DNA of 64,000 nt from Nostoc sp. TCL26-01 (GTDB taxonomy: Bacteria > Cyanobacteriota > Cyanobacteriia > Cyanobacteriales > Nostocaceae). Below, in pieces: positions 1-7,173 of the stretch. Each line of letters begins with the position of its first letter. Position 1 is the first letter of the stretch. The stretch covers positions 896,001 to 960,000 of the forward strand of contig NZ_CP040297.1 of NCBI RefSeq assembly GCF_013393945.1. The letters are read 5' to 3'. A program made the position numbers and the translations under genes. The notes under the pieces are model-generated. The model was not told the DNA's origin, ran no database searches, and worked only from the letters and a program-made list of their open reading frames with translations.

Positions 1-57
1 TGTATGGAATATAACAGTATAGAAAATATTTACAGGTATTGGATTATGGTTGATTCC

Positions 58-1002
58 ATGACCGAAACGCAAACAAGTAACCGTCAAGTCACAACTTTAG
101 AAAGAACGAAAAAGCTGAAAATTTTGGTTGTCGATGATGAACGAGATAATTTAGATTTGCTTTACCGGACTTTTCGCCGAGATTTTCATGTCCTCAAAGC
201 TGATAGTGGAGTCAATGCTTTAGAAATTTTGGCAGCCGAGGGAGAAGTAGCTGTGATCATTTCCGACCAGCGAATGCCAGAAATGAAAGGAACTGAGTTT
301 CTCAGCAAGACTGTACCACAGTTTCCCGATACAGTGAGGATAATTCTCACCGGTTTTACTGATATTGAAGATTTGGTAGAAGCAATTAACGCTGGGCAAG
401 TTTATAAATATATTACTAAGCCTTGGGACCCTGGTGAACTCAAAGCTGTTGTCCAGAGGGCAGCTGAAACCTATGATATACTCAAGCAACGGACAGAAGA
501 ATTACGTCGTGCTAACGCGCAAATGTCACTGTTGACTGTTTTAGTACAGGTGACTCAAGCATCGCAGAGTTTAGAATCAATCCTCACACCCATTGCGACT
601 GCATTTAGTGAAAGTTTTGCGGCTGACACTTGTATTTTACAGCTAGTTACAGGTACTAAACTCAGTCCGACTCAAGGGTTTTATAGTAGTGAAGGCAATG
701 TAGCCAATTGGCTAGAACAAGATCCTTTGACTAATGAGGCGATCGCTACAGGCAAAATGCAAGTTTCCATCAACACTACGAAAGATGCTAAACTCGCTGA
801 TATCACTCATTATCAAGATAGCGGTATCCAAGCTCATTTAGTCATCCCCATTACCTACCGTGATGATCTGTTAGGTGTTTTGTCTCTCCAGTGGCAACAA
901 CCAGGCTCTTTAAGAGAAGATGAATTAAGCCTGATTCAATTATCTGCTCAATTAGTAGCGATCGCTCTGACTAGTAGTCGCTGCCATGAAGTAAAAGTTT
1001 AG
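58..1002 (+). CDS. Response regulator with C-terminal GAF domain
   Basis: A receiver domain is followed by a GAF domain (314 aa from the ATG at 58). The receiver shows the acidic pair in VVDDE (residues 26-27), the phospho-acceptor Asp in IISDQRMPEM (about residue 70), the Thr of ILTGFTD and the conserved Lys of YITKPWDPGEL (about residue 121). This ITKPW form is common in cyanobacterial and RpfG-like receivers. The rest, after a short coiled linker, reads as a GAF domain (about 155-312) ending in ALTSSRCH. There is no DNA-binding or kinase domain, so it probably passes phosphorylation or ligand state to a partner. In-frame ATGs also exist at 4 and 46 and the frame is open to the window edge, so the true start could lie further upstream; 58 was chosen because the MTETQ start leaves a normal short N-tail. 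Partner unknown. Confidence 0.85.
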   Translation: MTETQTSNRQVTTLERTKKLKILVVDDERDNLDLLYRTFRRDFHVLKADSGVNALEILAAEGEVAVIISDQRMPEMKGTEFLSKTVPQFPDTVRIILTGFTDIEDLVEAINAGQVYKYITKPWDPGELKAVVQRAAETYDILKQRTEELRRANAQMSLLTVLVQVTQASQSLESILTPIATAFSESFAADTCILQLVTGTKLSPTQGFYSSEGNVANWLEQDPLTNEAIATGKMQVSINTTKDAKLADITHYQDSGIQAHLVIPITYRDDLLGVLSLQWQQPGSLREDELSLIQLSAQLVAIALTSSRCHEVKV

Positions 1003-1195
1003 TGAGTAGTCTAGAACTTAGGCATAAAGGGTAGCTGTTGAGACTGGTGTAAGAGTGTAAAGGTATGGAGGTGTAGGGCATTTACTCACTTACACCCTCA
1101 AACACGCCAGTTGCTACCAACAAATTGGGGAATCAGGGCAACTTGCTCCCACCCCTATACGCTTATACCCTTTAGGACAACACTAGATTTTCGTA

Positions 1196-1468
1196 TCATG
1201 GCCTAAGTCCTACACTTTCTATGTAATGCCGTAAAACTAGGTTGATTAAAGCTTTGTATTCTCCATCTTGAGATTGAAACCACTCCAGAATATCTGGCTC
1301 AATCTGGACTAATCGTTGTGCTTGAGATGCAGGAATCCTCAAAGTAGTCTTCTCAAAGAACTCTTCCGTTAACGGTGGAATATCGGAGTAATCAATCCCT
1401 TCATCTTCCATTGCCTCAAGTGCTGCCCAATTAGTACGAGAGGTATTGCTCAAATCTTTGTCGTTCAT
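1196..1468 (-). CDS. BrnA-type antitoxin
   Basis: This is a 90-aa protein of the BrnA family, the DNA-binding antitoxin of BrnT/BrnA type II toxin-antitoxin modules. Visible hallmarks are the acidic linker IDYSDIPPLTEEFF (about residues 25-38), the strand TTLRIPASQ, and the C-terminal DILEWF...YKALINLVLRHYIES helix-turn-helix-like block. In the family this protein neutralises the RNase BrnT and autorepresses the operon. Upstream on the same strand, where brnT should be, there are only fragments of a BrnT-like reading frame separated by a repeat element (see 1470-1860). The ATG overlaps the TGA that ends the last fragment (ATGA), the usual brnT-brnA overlap. It therefore looks like an orphan antitoxin. 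Family assignment is fairly secure; continued function is not known. Confidence 0.8.
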   Translation of the reverse strand: MNDKDLSNTSRTNWAALEAMEDEGIDYSDIPPLTEEFFEKTTLRIPASQAQRLVQIEPDILEWFQSQDGEYKALINLVLRHYIESVGLRP

Positions 1469-1850
1469 ATCGATTTGCCCTTCGTGCTGAAATGACTCAC
1501 ATCTTGCACCTATCCCTAGCGATTAGAAATCGCGGCTATACAAACAAAGTCCCTGACGCTCGCAAGCTCGCTACCGCTACGCTAACGGGTGACGCTCGCA
1601 AGCTCGCTACCGCTACGCTAACGCCAGTTCCCTACGGCGGGAGACGCGGCTAAAGGACTGGTCTCACCGCCTGCGCGGACTAACGGAAAATCAAAGTTTT
1701 TAACCCGCGAAGGCGGGTTTTGCCTGTGTAGCCGCGACTTCCAGTCGCTTGGTGCAAGATATGAGATGATCCGAATCACGTCATTTTGCCCTTCTGTCCA
1801 CACAACAACTCCCACCCCATTACGTAAAAAACCAATACCTAACCATTACC
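1466..1850 (-). pseudogene. Disrupted brnT-like toxin gene (two fragments around a repeat element)
   Basis: On the minus strand from about 1846 down to 1772 the sequence reads W-L-G-I-G-F-L-R-N-G-V-G-V-V-V-W-T-E-G then Q-N-D-V-I-R-I-I-S. This resembles the last two strands of BrnT toxins (…VVxxTERxDxxRIIS…). It is preceded by an in-frame stop and no complete N-terminal half is visible before the divergent menG start region. Immediately after IIS the frame enters an inverted-repeat element (about 1496-1765). Beyond it, about 1495-1466 reads S-H-F-S-T-K-G-K-S-I-stop, with the TGA overlapping the brnA ATG. Order, strand, overlap with brnA and motif similarity support a toxin remnant; the residue-level match is by eye only. 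Confidence 0.55.
1496..1765. mobile_element. Non-coding inverted-repeat (MITE-like) element inside the brnT remnant
   Basis: The two ends are inverted copies: CTCACATCTTGCACC at 1496-1510 against GGTGCAAGATATGAG at 1751-1765 (one mismatch). Similarity continues inwards in looser form, with blocks around GCGGCTATACAAAC near 1533 and TGTGTAGCCGCGACTT near 1725. The inside has a tandem duplication of about 34 bp (about 1554-1622, units beginning TGACGCTCGCAAGC) and a GC-rich inverted repeat (AACCCGC..GCGGGTT at about 1702-1720). No transposase is present. This composition is typical of small dispersed elements in Nostoc-type genomes. Target duplication could not be decided because both flanks are diverged. 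Confidence 0.6.
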
Positions 1851-1976
1851 CTGGTAGCATACAATAATTGATATCCTCATTGGCTATATAATTTCCTGCC
1901 CATAAAGTTTAACTAAAAGTTTTTCCATCAGGCAAAGCTTCAGGTTAACTGTTGACCACCATTGACTAAGTAACTA

Positions 1977-2666
1977 ATGACCAACGAAATCCGTAGCATT
2001 TTTGACCGTATTGCTCCTGTGTATGACCAATTGAATGATTGGTTAAGTCTGGGACAACATCGCATATGGAAAGAAATGGCGATTAAATGGAGTGGGGCTA
2101 AACCAGGGGATACTTGCTTAGATTTATGTTGTGGGAGTGGAGATTTAGCTTTACGTTTGGCACGGCGTATCGGTACAGCAGGTAAAGTATACGGTGTGGA
2201 TTTCTCACCTAATCTGCTAGCAACAGCCAAAGAACGTTCCCAGAGTACTTACCCCCAACCTCATATTGCTTGGATAGAAGCTGATGTCTTAAGTTTGCCT
2301 TTTGCCGATGATCAATTTGATGCGGCGACAATGGGCTATGGGTTAAGAAATGTCACAGATATTTCTCGTAGCCTCCAGGAATTACACCGTGTCCTCAAGC
2401 CTGGTGCAAAAGCAGCCATATTAGACTTCCATCGCCCCCATCATCAACAATTACGGGCTTTTCAACAGTGGTATTTAGATAGTGTAGTTGTACCAATGGC
2501 GGAAAATCTCGGTGTCAAGGAAGAATACGCTTACATCAGCCCCAGCTTAGATCGCTTTCCCATAGGAAAAGAGCAAGTAGTGTTAGCCCAACAAGTTGGT
2601 TTTGTTTCAGTTACCCACTACCCCATTGCGAACGGTATGATGGGAATATTAGTAGTTAGTAAATAG
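1977..2666 (+). CDS. menG: Demethylphylloquinone/demethylmenaquinone methyltransferase (UbiE/MenG family)
   Basis: This 229-aa class I SAM-dependent methyltransferase is of normal UbiE/MenG length. It opens with the family signature [17 protein letters not shown] and the SAM-binding motif [12 protein letters not shown] (residues 48-58), followed by the acidic motif [15 protein letters not shown] and GYGLRNVTD, and it ends with the family's G-M-M-G-I-L-V block. In cyanobacteria this enzyme methylates the ring of demethylphylloquinone in the last step to vitamin K1, the photosystem I quinone cofactor. The start ATG at 1977 lies in a TAACTAATGACC context that resembles the local heptamer repeat units. 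The next gene begins 86 bp downstream on the same strand and may be co-transcribed. Confidence 0.92.
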   Translation: MTNEIRSIFDRIAPVYDQLNDWLSLGQHRIWKEMAIKWSGAKPGDTCLDLCCGSGDLALRLARRIGTAGKVYGVDFSPNLLATAKERSQSTYPQPHIAWIEADVLSLPFADDQFDAATMGYGLRNVTDISRSLQELHRVLKPGAKAAILDFHRPHHQQLRAFQQWYLDSVVVPMAENLGVKEEYAYISPSLDRFPIGKEQVVLAQQVGFVSVTHYPIANGMMGILVVSK

Positions 2667-2752
2667 GTGATTGGTATTTGGTAATTGGAAAAGTTCAAAT
2701 TGCCTATTACCTATCACCCGTTACACGTTCCCCATTCCTAATCCAAAAAACT

Positions 2753-3988
2753 GTGGATTGGTCTCATCTTTGGTTGTATGTATCTCCCCCGGTATTGGGT
2801 GGAATTATTGGCTATTTCACAAATGATGTAGCCATAAAAATGTTATTTCGTCCCTACAAAGCAATCTATATTAGTGGACGAAGAGTGCCGTTTACACCTG
2901 GATTGATCCCGCGCAACCAGGAGCGTTTGGCTAAGAATATTTCCGATACAATTATGGGGTCGTTACTAACACCCGATGAATTGCAAAAACTGGCACGACG
3001 TTTATTGCAAACAGAACGAGTACAGTCGGCAATTCTGTGGTTGTTACAAATGGCCATAGACCAAATTAAAACCGATACAAATCAGAAAAGTGCCAAAATT
3101 GTCGCTGGTATTCTCCGTGATTTGTTAGGAGAATCTTTGCCACGTCTATTAAAAGTTTTAGCCAGAAGAGAAGATTTTTTAGAAGCACAAATCAACCAAA
3201 TTTTTGATCAAGTATTACTAGAGTTACAACTGAGTGAAGAGCAATCAACTAGATTAGCCGATTGGTTATTAGAAATAGTTTTGCCGCCGGATGTTTTACG
3301 ACAGGCAATCATAGATTTTTTAACTGATCGCACAATTCAAATTATTGATGAAAGCTTTCGGGAAAAAACTAGTGGGACTTATTGGGTAGTTGCCAATCTC
3401 TTTGGATTACGCAATACTTTGACAAGACTAAGAACGTTTTGCTTAGATGAAAAAGAAGCCACAAACGATCGCTTAAAAGAATTAATTAAAGATTTGCAAT
3501 TGCGCGATCGCATCAAAAAAATCTTGCAAAATTTAACTCTGCAAAATCTGCCTATCGGTACAGTGCGTCAACTCCGCAAAACTGCACGAGAAAGTGTCCG
3601 TCAATACATTCAAACTAGCGGTAGTGATTTACTCCAAGGATTAACAGAGTCTGTAGATTGGGAAAACATCGCTGGGTTGCTGCTAAATCGTCTCAGCAAT
3701 TCACCTGTGGTGATGACTTCTTTAGAAGTTGTCAGTCAAGAATTAGCACTAATTTTGGAACGATATTTAGAAAAAGATTTAGAAGCGATCGTTGCCCAAG
3801 CCATACCTATTTTATCAATTGATCAAGTGATTGTTGATCGTGTTAAGTCAACTTCCCCGGCTGATTTAGAAGCAGCAATTGAGGGAATTGTCAAGAACGA
3901 ATTGCAGGCGATCGTCACTTTAGGTGGTGTTTTAGGTTTTATTGTTGGCTTATTTCAAACCGGGTTTTTAATCTTCAGTCAACAGTAG
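2753..3988 (+). CDS. DUF445 / UPF0754 family membrane protein
   Basis: This is a cyanobacterial DUF445-type protein of about 412 aa. The frame extends upstream to a TTG at 2678, but that stretch is made of spacer repeats (GGTAATTGG, CCTATTACC). I choose the GTG at 2753, which gives the conserved start [17 protein letters not shown]. An N-terminal hydrophobic segment with [20 protein letters not shown] and a cytoplasmic motif [17 protein letters not shown] are family hallmarks. The middle is long and helical with repeated QLRLRDRI-type amphipathic stretches, and the C-terminus carries a second membrane segment ([18 protein letters not shown]). Function is not established for the family. It is convergent with the phospholipase-D-like lipoprotein gene, 9 bp away. 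Confidence 0.8.
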   Translation: MDWSHLWLYVSPPVLGGIIGYFTNDVAIKMLFRPYKAIYISGRRVPFTPGLIPRNQERLAKNISDTIMGSLLTPDELQKLARRLLQTERVQSAILWLLQMAIDQIKTDTNQKSAKIVAGILRDLLGESLPRLLKVLARREDFLEAQINQIFDQVLLELQLSEEQSTRLADWLLEIVLPPDVLRQAIIDFLTDRTIQIIDESFREKTSGTYWVVANLFGLRNTLTRLRTFCLDEKEATNDRLKELIKDLQLRDRIKKILQNLTLQNLPIGTVRQLRKTARESVRQYIQTSGSDLLQGLTESVDWENIAGLLLNRLSNSPVVMTSLEVVSQELALILERYLEKDLEAIVAQAIPILSIDQVIVDRVKSTSPADLEAAIEGIVKNELQAIVTLGGVLGFIVGLFQTGFLIFSQQ

Positions 3989-3997
3989 AAATGTGAA

Positions 3998-5626
3998 TTA
4001 ATACTTTATTCTGTCTTGCCATTTAATGATCATTTTGTTACTAATGCCAGGGACTTGTTCTAAATCTGGTAATGATGTAAATTTACGCTGTTGACGGGCT
4101 GTAATAATTTTTTGAGCTAGCTTTTCTCCAACACCAGGTAATGTGGCTAATTCTGTCGCATTAGCTGTGTTGATATTGACTACTTGGATTAATTGATTGT
4201 TGCTAGAGGTGGGAGTTTTAATTTGTGGACATTGAGTTTTGGCTTGTTTAACTTTATTTTGCACTTTTGCTGGGATACCAATTTGACCATGAGTATAAAG
4301 ACTTGTGAATTCCCGTTCATAATGAGCAGCAATGGTAGGATTATCAATGACTATCAGTGTTTCATCATTGCCATGATTAGCAGCATCAGACCAATTATGT
4401 GAACCAGTAATGACTCTTTGATTGTCGATAATCGCAAATTTGTGATGAAGTAAATCGCCTTGGGGTAATGTTGGTACGCCTACTGTAGTGAGGGGATTTT
4501 TCCAAGGCTGATTATCCAGTTCATTTTGGCATTTATTACTAAGATCAATTCCCATCATATCTAAGGCTTCGCTATAGGAACGATATGCGAACTGTCTATC
4601 AATTAAAGCCCGAATTTTGACATTTTGTTGATGACGTTGTTCTAGAATATTAGCCAGACGCTGTTCGGAAAAAACGAATAAGGCCATATCGACAGATTGG
4701 CTGGCTGAATTTAAGGTTTCACCAATTAAGCCATTGCTGGTGTTACTCCAAGGTTGGGTGGTAGGGGTGGGTGAGAAATGTATAGTAATTTTGTTGTTAC
4801 CTAAAATAATTGTTTGGGGAGGACGTATTGGTTTATTCACGCCAAATTTACTGTCTGTTTTTCCTCCCATCCCATCACCCCACATGATATTAAATTCTTC
4901 TGTGAATAAAGTAGCAACTTCTGGACTATCAATTTGTAGGAGGTTGTTGGCATTGCCTAAACTAGTAGCATTAGTAAAGTCGCCAGAGGTGTCGCTAAGT
5001 GTCAAGTTTGCCGATGTGATAATGACGAAACGATTGTCTACAACTACAAATTTGTGGTGCATCAATTGACTACCGGCGGAACCATCAGCTTGATCATCTA
5101 TCCAAGGGATTTTGGCATTTTGCAGAATGATTAGTGCATCTGTTTGCTGGATTTCTTCTGGACTGAGTTGATGATCTCGATTCATGTCCATGAATTTAAA
5201 AAATTCTTGATATCGTTGTTTTTCTCTGGGAGTTAATTTTTTGACTTCATTGGCAGTTAAGCTACTCCAAGGACGACTATAGGTATTTTCTAAAATAACT
5301 CTTACTTTGACTCCAGCTTTTTGCTTGTCTCTTAAAGCTTGGGCAATTTTGGGTAAGCGTAGTTCTTGGACGGCTATATCTACGCTAGATTTAGCTTGAG
5401 AAATCACATCAATAATTTCTTGTTCTAAGTTATCCCCCAGTCGAGTTTGTTGACGATAAAGTTCTCGATATTCTGAGGATGGGGAATGATTAAAGTAAAC
5501 TTTTACAAATGGGTCTTGTGGTAGAGGTGCAGGACGCTGATTGTCAGACTGAACCTTTTGACAAGCAGCGATCGCTAATATCAAAAATAAGAGCAAAAAA
5601 TTCGGGAATATGGGAAAAACTTGCAC
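3998..5626 (-). CDS. Lipoprotein with two phospholipase-D (HKD) motifs, an EF-hand-like loop and a C-terminal helix-hairpin-helix domain
   Basis: The 542-aa protein starts with a lipoprotein signal (LLLFLILAIAAC; lipid-attachment Cys about residue 22). Two HKD motifs follow: HHKFVVVDNRFVIITSANLT (His191, Lys192) and HHKFAIIDNQRVITGSHNWS (His395, Lys396), the pair expected for one complete phospholipase-D/nuclease active site. Between the first helices and HKD1 lies DMNRDHQLSPEE (about 147-158), which matches the Dx[DN]xDxxxxxxE calcium loop of an EF-hand. The last about 60 residues (NINTANATELATLPGVGEKLA…) form a ComEA-like helix-hairpin-helix DNA-binding domain. A surface-anchored, possibly calcium-responsive nuclease is the most natural reading; a lipid substrate cannot be excluded. 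It is convergent with the DUF445 gene. Confidence 0.8.
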   Translation of the reverse strand: MQVFPIFPNFLLLFLILAIAACQKVQSDNQRPAPLPQDPFVKVYFNHSPSSEYRELYRQQTRLGDNLEQEIIDVISQAKSSVDIAVQELRLPKIAQALRDKQKAGVKVRVILENTYSRPWSSLTANEVKKLTPREKQRYQEFFKFMDMNRDHQLSPEEIQQTDALIILQNAKIPWIDDQADGSAGSQLMHHKFVVVDNRFVIITSANLTLSDTSGDFTNATSLGNANNLLQIDSPEVATLFTEEFNIMWGDGMGGKTDSKFGVNKPIRPPQTIILGNNKITIHFSPTPTTQPWSNTSNGLIGETLNSASQSVDMALFVFSEQRLANILEQRHQQNVKIRALIDRQFAYRSYSEALDMMGIDLSNKCQNELDNQPWKNPLTTVGVPTLPQGDLLHHKFAIIDNQRVITGSHNWSDAANHGNDETLIVIDNPTIAAHYEREFTSLYTHGQIGIPAKVQNKVKQAKTQCPQIKTPTSSNNQLIQVVNINTANATELATLPGVGEKLAQKIITARQQRKFTSLPDLEQVPGISNKMIIKWQDRIKY

Positions 5627-5750
5627 GGTAATCTGCTAGAAGTAGATTGGAAGTGAATATATTTATCATTCCCAAATTTGTCGGTTGTCAGTGGTTAGTA
5701 GTCAGTTGCCTTTGTGCAGTGTATCTCCAGGGGATAAATTATTTAGTAAT

Positions 5751-6923
5751 ATGCAGATATATTTAGATTACAGCGCTACTACACCTACTCGCCCAGAAGC
5801 GATCGCCGCTATGCAAACAGTCCTCACTCAACAATGGGGTAACCCTGCCAGTTTGCATGAGTGGGGACAACGGGCAGCAACTATACTAGAACAAGCCAGA
5901 ATTCAAGTTGCTGGATTAATTAATGCGGTTAATCCAGAGTCGATTATTTTCACTTCTGGTGGTACAGAAGCGGACAACCTAGCAATTATGGGGGTGGTGA
6001 GAATGCAAACAGTACCCCAACACATAATTATCTCTAGTGTGGAACATTCCGCCGTGACTGAACCAGCTAATCTCCTAGAAAAATGGGGTTGGGAAGTCAC
6101 CCGCTTGGGGGTAAATCAAGCAGGTAGAGTCAATCCGGCAGATTTAACAGCTGCATTGCGACATAATACTGTATTAGTTTCTGTTATTTACGGTCAAAGT
6201 GAAATTGGGACAGTCCAAGCGATCGCCCAATTAGGTAAAATAGCTCAACAACATGGTGCTTTGTTTCATACTGATGCAGTGCAAGCGGTGGGACGTTTAC
6301 CTATTGATGTGCAGCAATTACCTGTAGACTTACTCAGCCTTTCTAGTCATAAATTATATGGGCCACAAGGCGCAGGGGCGCTTTATATCCGTCCTGGTGT
6401 CGAGTTAAAGCCTTTGATGGGTGGTGGTGGACAAGAAAGGGGACTGCGTTCTGGAACCCAAGCAGTACCGATAATTGCCGGTTTTGGAGTCGCCGCCGAA
6501 TTAGCAGCAGCCGAATTACCGACAGAAACACCACGTTTAATTAAACTACGCGATCGCTTATTTGCCCAGTTAGCTGATGTTCCTGATTTAATCCCCACTG
6601 GCGATTTAGAACACCGTTTACCTCATCATGTCAGTTTCTACCTAGCACAAGCTGATGGTAATAAACTCAGTGGTAAAACTTTGGTACGTCAGCTAAACCT
6701 CGCTGGAATTGGGATTAGTGCCGGTGCTGCTTGCCATAGTGGTAAACTTAGCCCCAGTCCCATACTTCTGGCAATGGGTTATTCTGCCAAAGCCGCGTTG
6801 GGAGGAATTCGCCTCACATTAGGACGTGATACCACACAAGCTGATGTTGATTGGACAGCGATGGTAATTAAGCAAGTTTTGCACAGACTGACACCGGATT
6901 TATCTTTGGTAATTGGTCAATAG
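5751..6923 (+). CDS. Cysteine desulfurase (NifS/IscS-like, PLP-dependent)
   Basis: This class V aminotransferase-fold enzyme (390 aa from the ATG at 5751) moves sulfur from cysteine to an enzyme cysteine persulfide. Visible motifs: the N-terminal IYLDYSATTPTRPEA, the PLP-anchoring SSHKLYGPQG with Lys201, the cofactor-stacking His99 in SVEHSAV, and the active-site Cys328 in SAGAACHSGKLSPSPILLAMG. A longer frame back to 5685 exists but that stretch is a repeat-like spacer (TTGTCAGTGGTTAGTAGTCAG). It is not next to nif or suf genes, so it may serve general Fe-S or thiolation work; the tRNA thiolase MnmA lies 6.6 kb away. The stop codon TAG and the last residue are supplied by the first unit of a heptamer array. 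Confidence 0.88.
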   Translation: MQIYLDYSATTPTRPEAIAAMQTVLTQQWGNPASLHEWGQRAATILEQARIQVAGLINAVNPESIIFTSGGTEADNLAIMGVVRMQTVPQHIIISSVEHSAVTEPANLLEKWGWEVTRLGVNQAGRVNPADLTAALRHNTVLVSVIYGQSEIGTVQAIAQLGKIAQQHGALFHTDAVQAVGRLPIDVQQLPVDLLSLSSHKLYGPQGAGALYIRPGVELKPLMGGGGQERGLRSGTQAVPIIAGFGVAAELAAAELPTETPRLIKLRDRLFAQLADVPDLIPTGDLEHRLPHHVSFYLAQADGNKLSGKTLVRQLNLAGIGISAGAACHSGKLSPSPILLAMGYSAKAALGGIRLTLGRDTTQADVDWTAMVIKQVLHRLTPDLSLVIGQ

Positions 6924-7160
6924 TCAATGGTCAATGGTCAATGGTCAATGGTCAATGGTCAATAGTCAATAGTCAATGGTCAATGGTCAATGGTCAATAG
7001 TCAATGGTCAATAGTCAATAGTCAATAGTCAATGGTCAATAGTCAATAGTCAATAGTCAATGGTCAATAGTCAATGGTCAATAGTCAATAGTCACTACTC
7101 AGCACTCCCTCACCCAATTACCAATTACCAATTACCAATTACCAATTACCAATTACCCAT
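6914..7160. repeat. Heptanucleotide repeat arrays (GTCAATR)n and (CCAATTA)n
   Basis: About 25 tandem copies of GTCAATG/GTCAATA run from about 6915 to 7092, directly overlapping the stop codon of the cysteine desulfurase gene. After a short gap a second array of six CCAATTA units spans about 7117-7156. These are short tandemly repeated repetitive (STRR) heptamers known from Nostoc, Anabaena and Calothrix. Unit order (G and A variants) is irregular, which suggests slippage or gene-conversion history. Confidence 0.9.
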
Positions 7161-7173
7161 TCCTCACACATGA

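Noticed and set aside
2678-2752. N-terminal extension of the DUF445 protein from a TTG
   Set aside because: The extension is translated spacer repeat sequence and precedes the conserved family N-terminus starting at GTG 2753.
6915-7160. Possible replication origin or CRISPR-like array
   Set aside because: The units are tandem 7-mers without spacers and without DnaA boxes; they match known cyanobacterial STRR heptamers.
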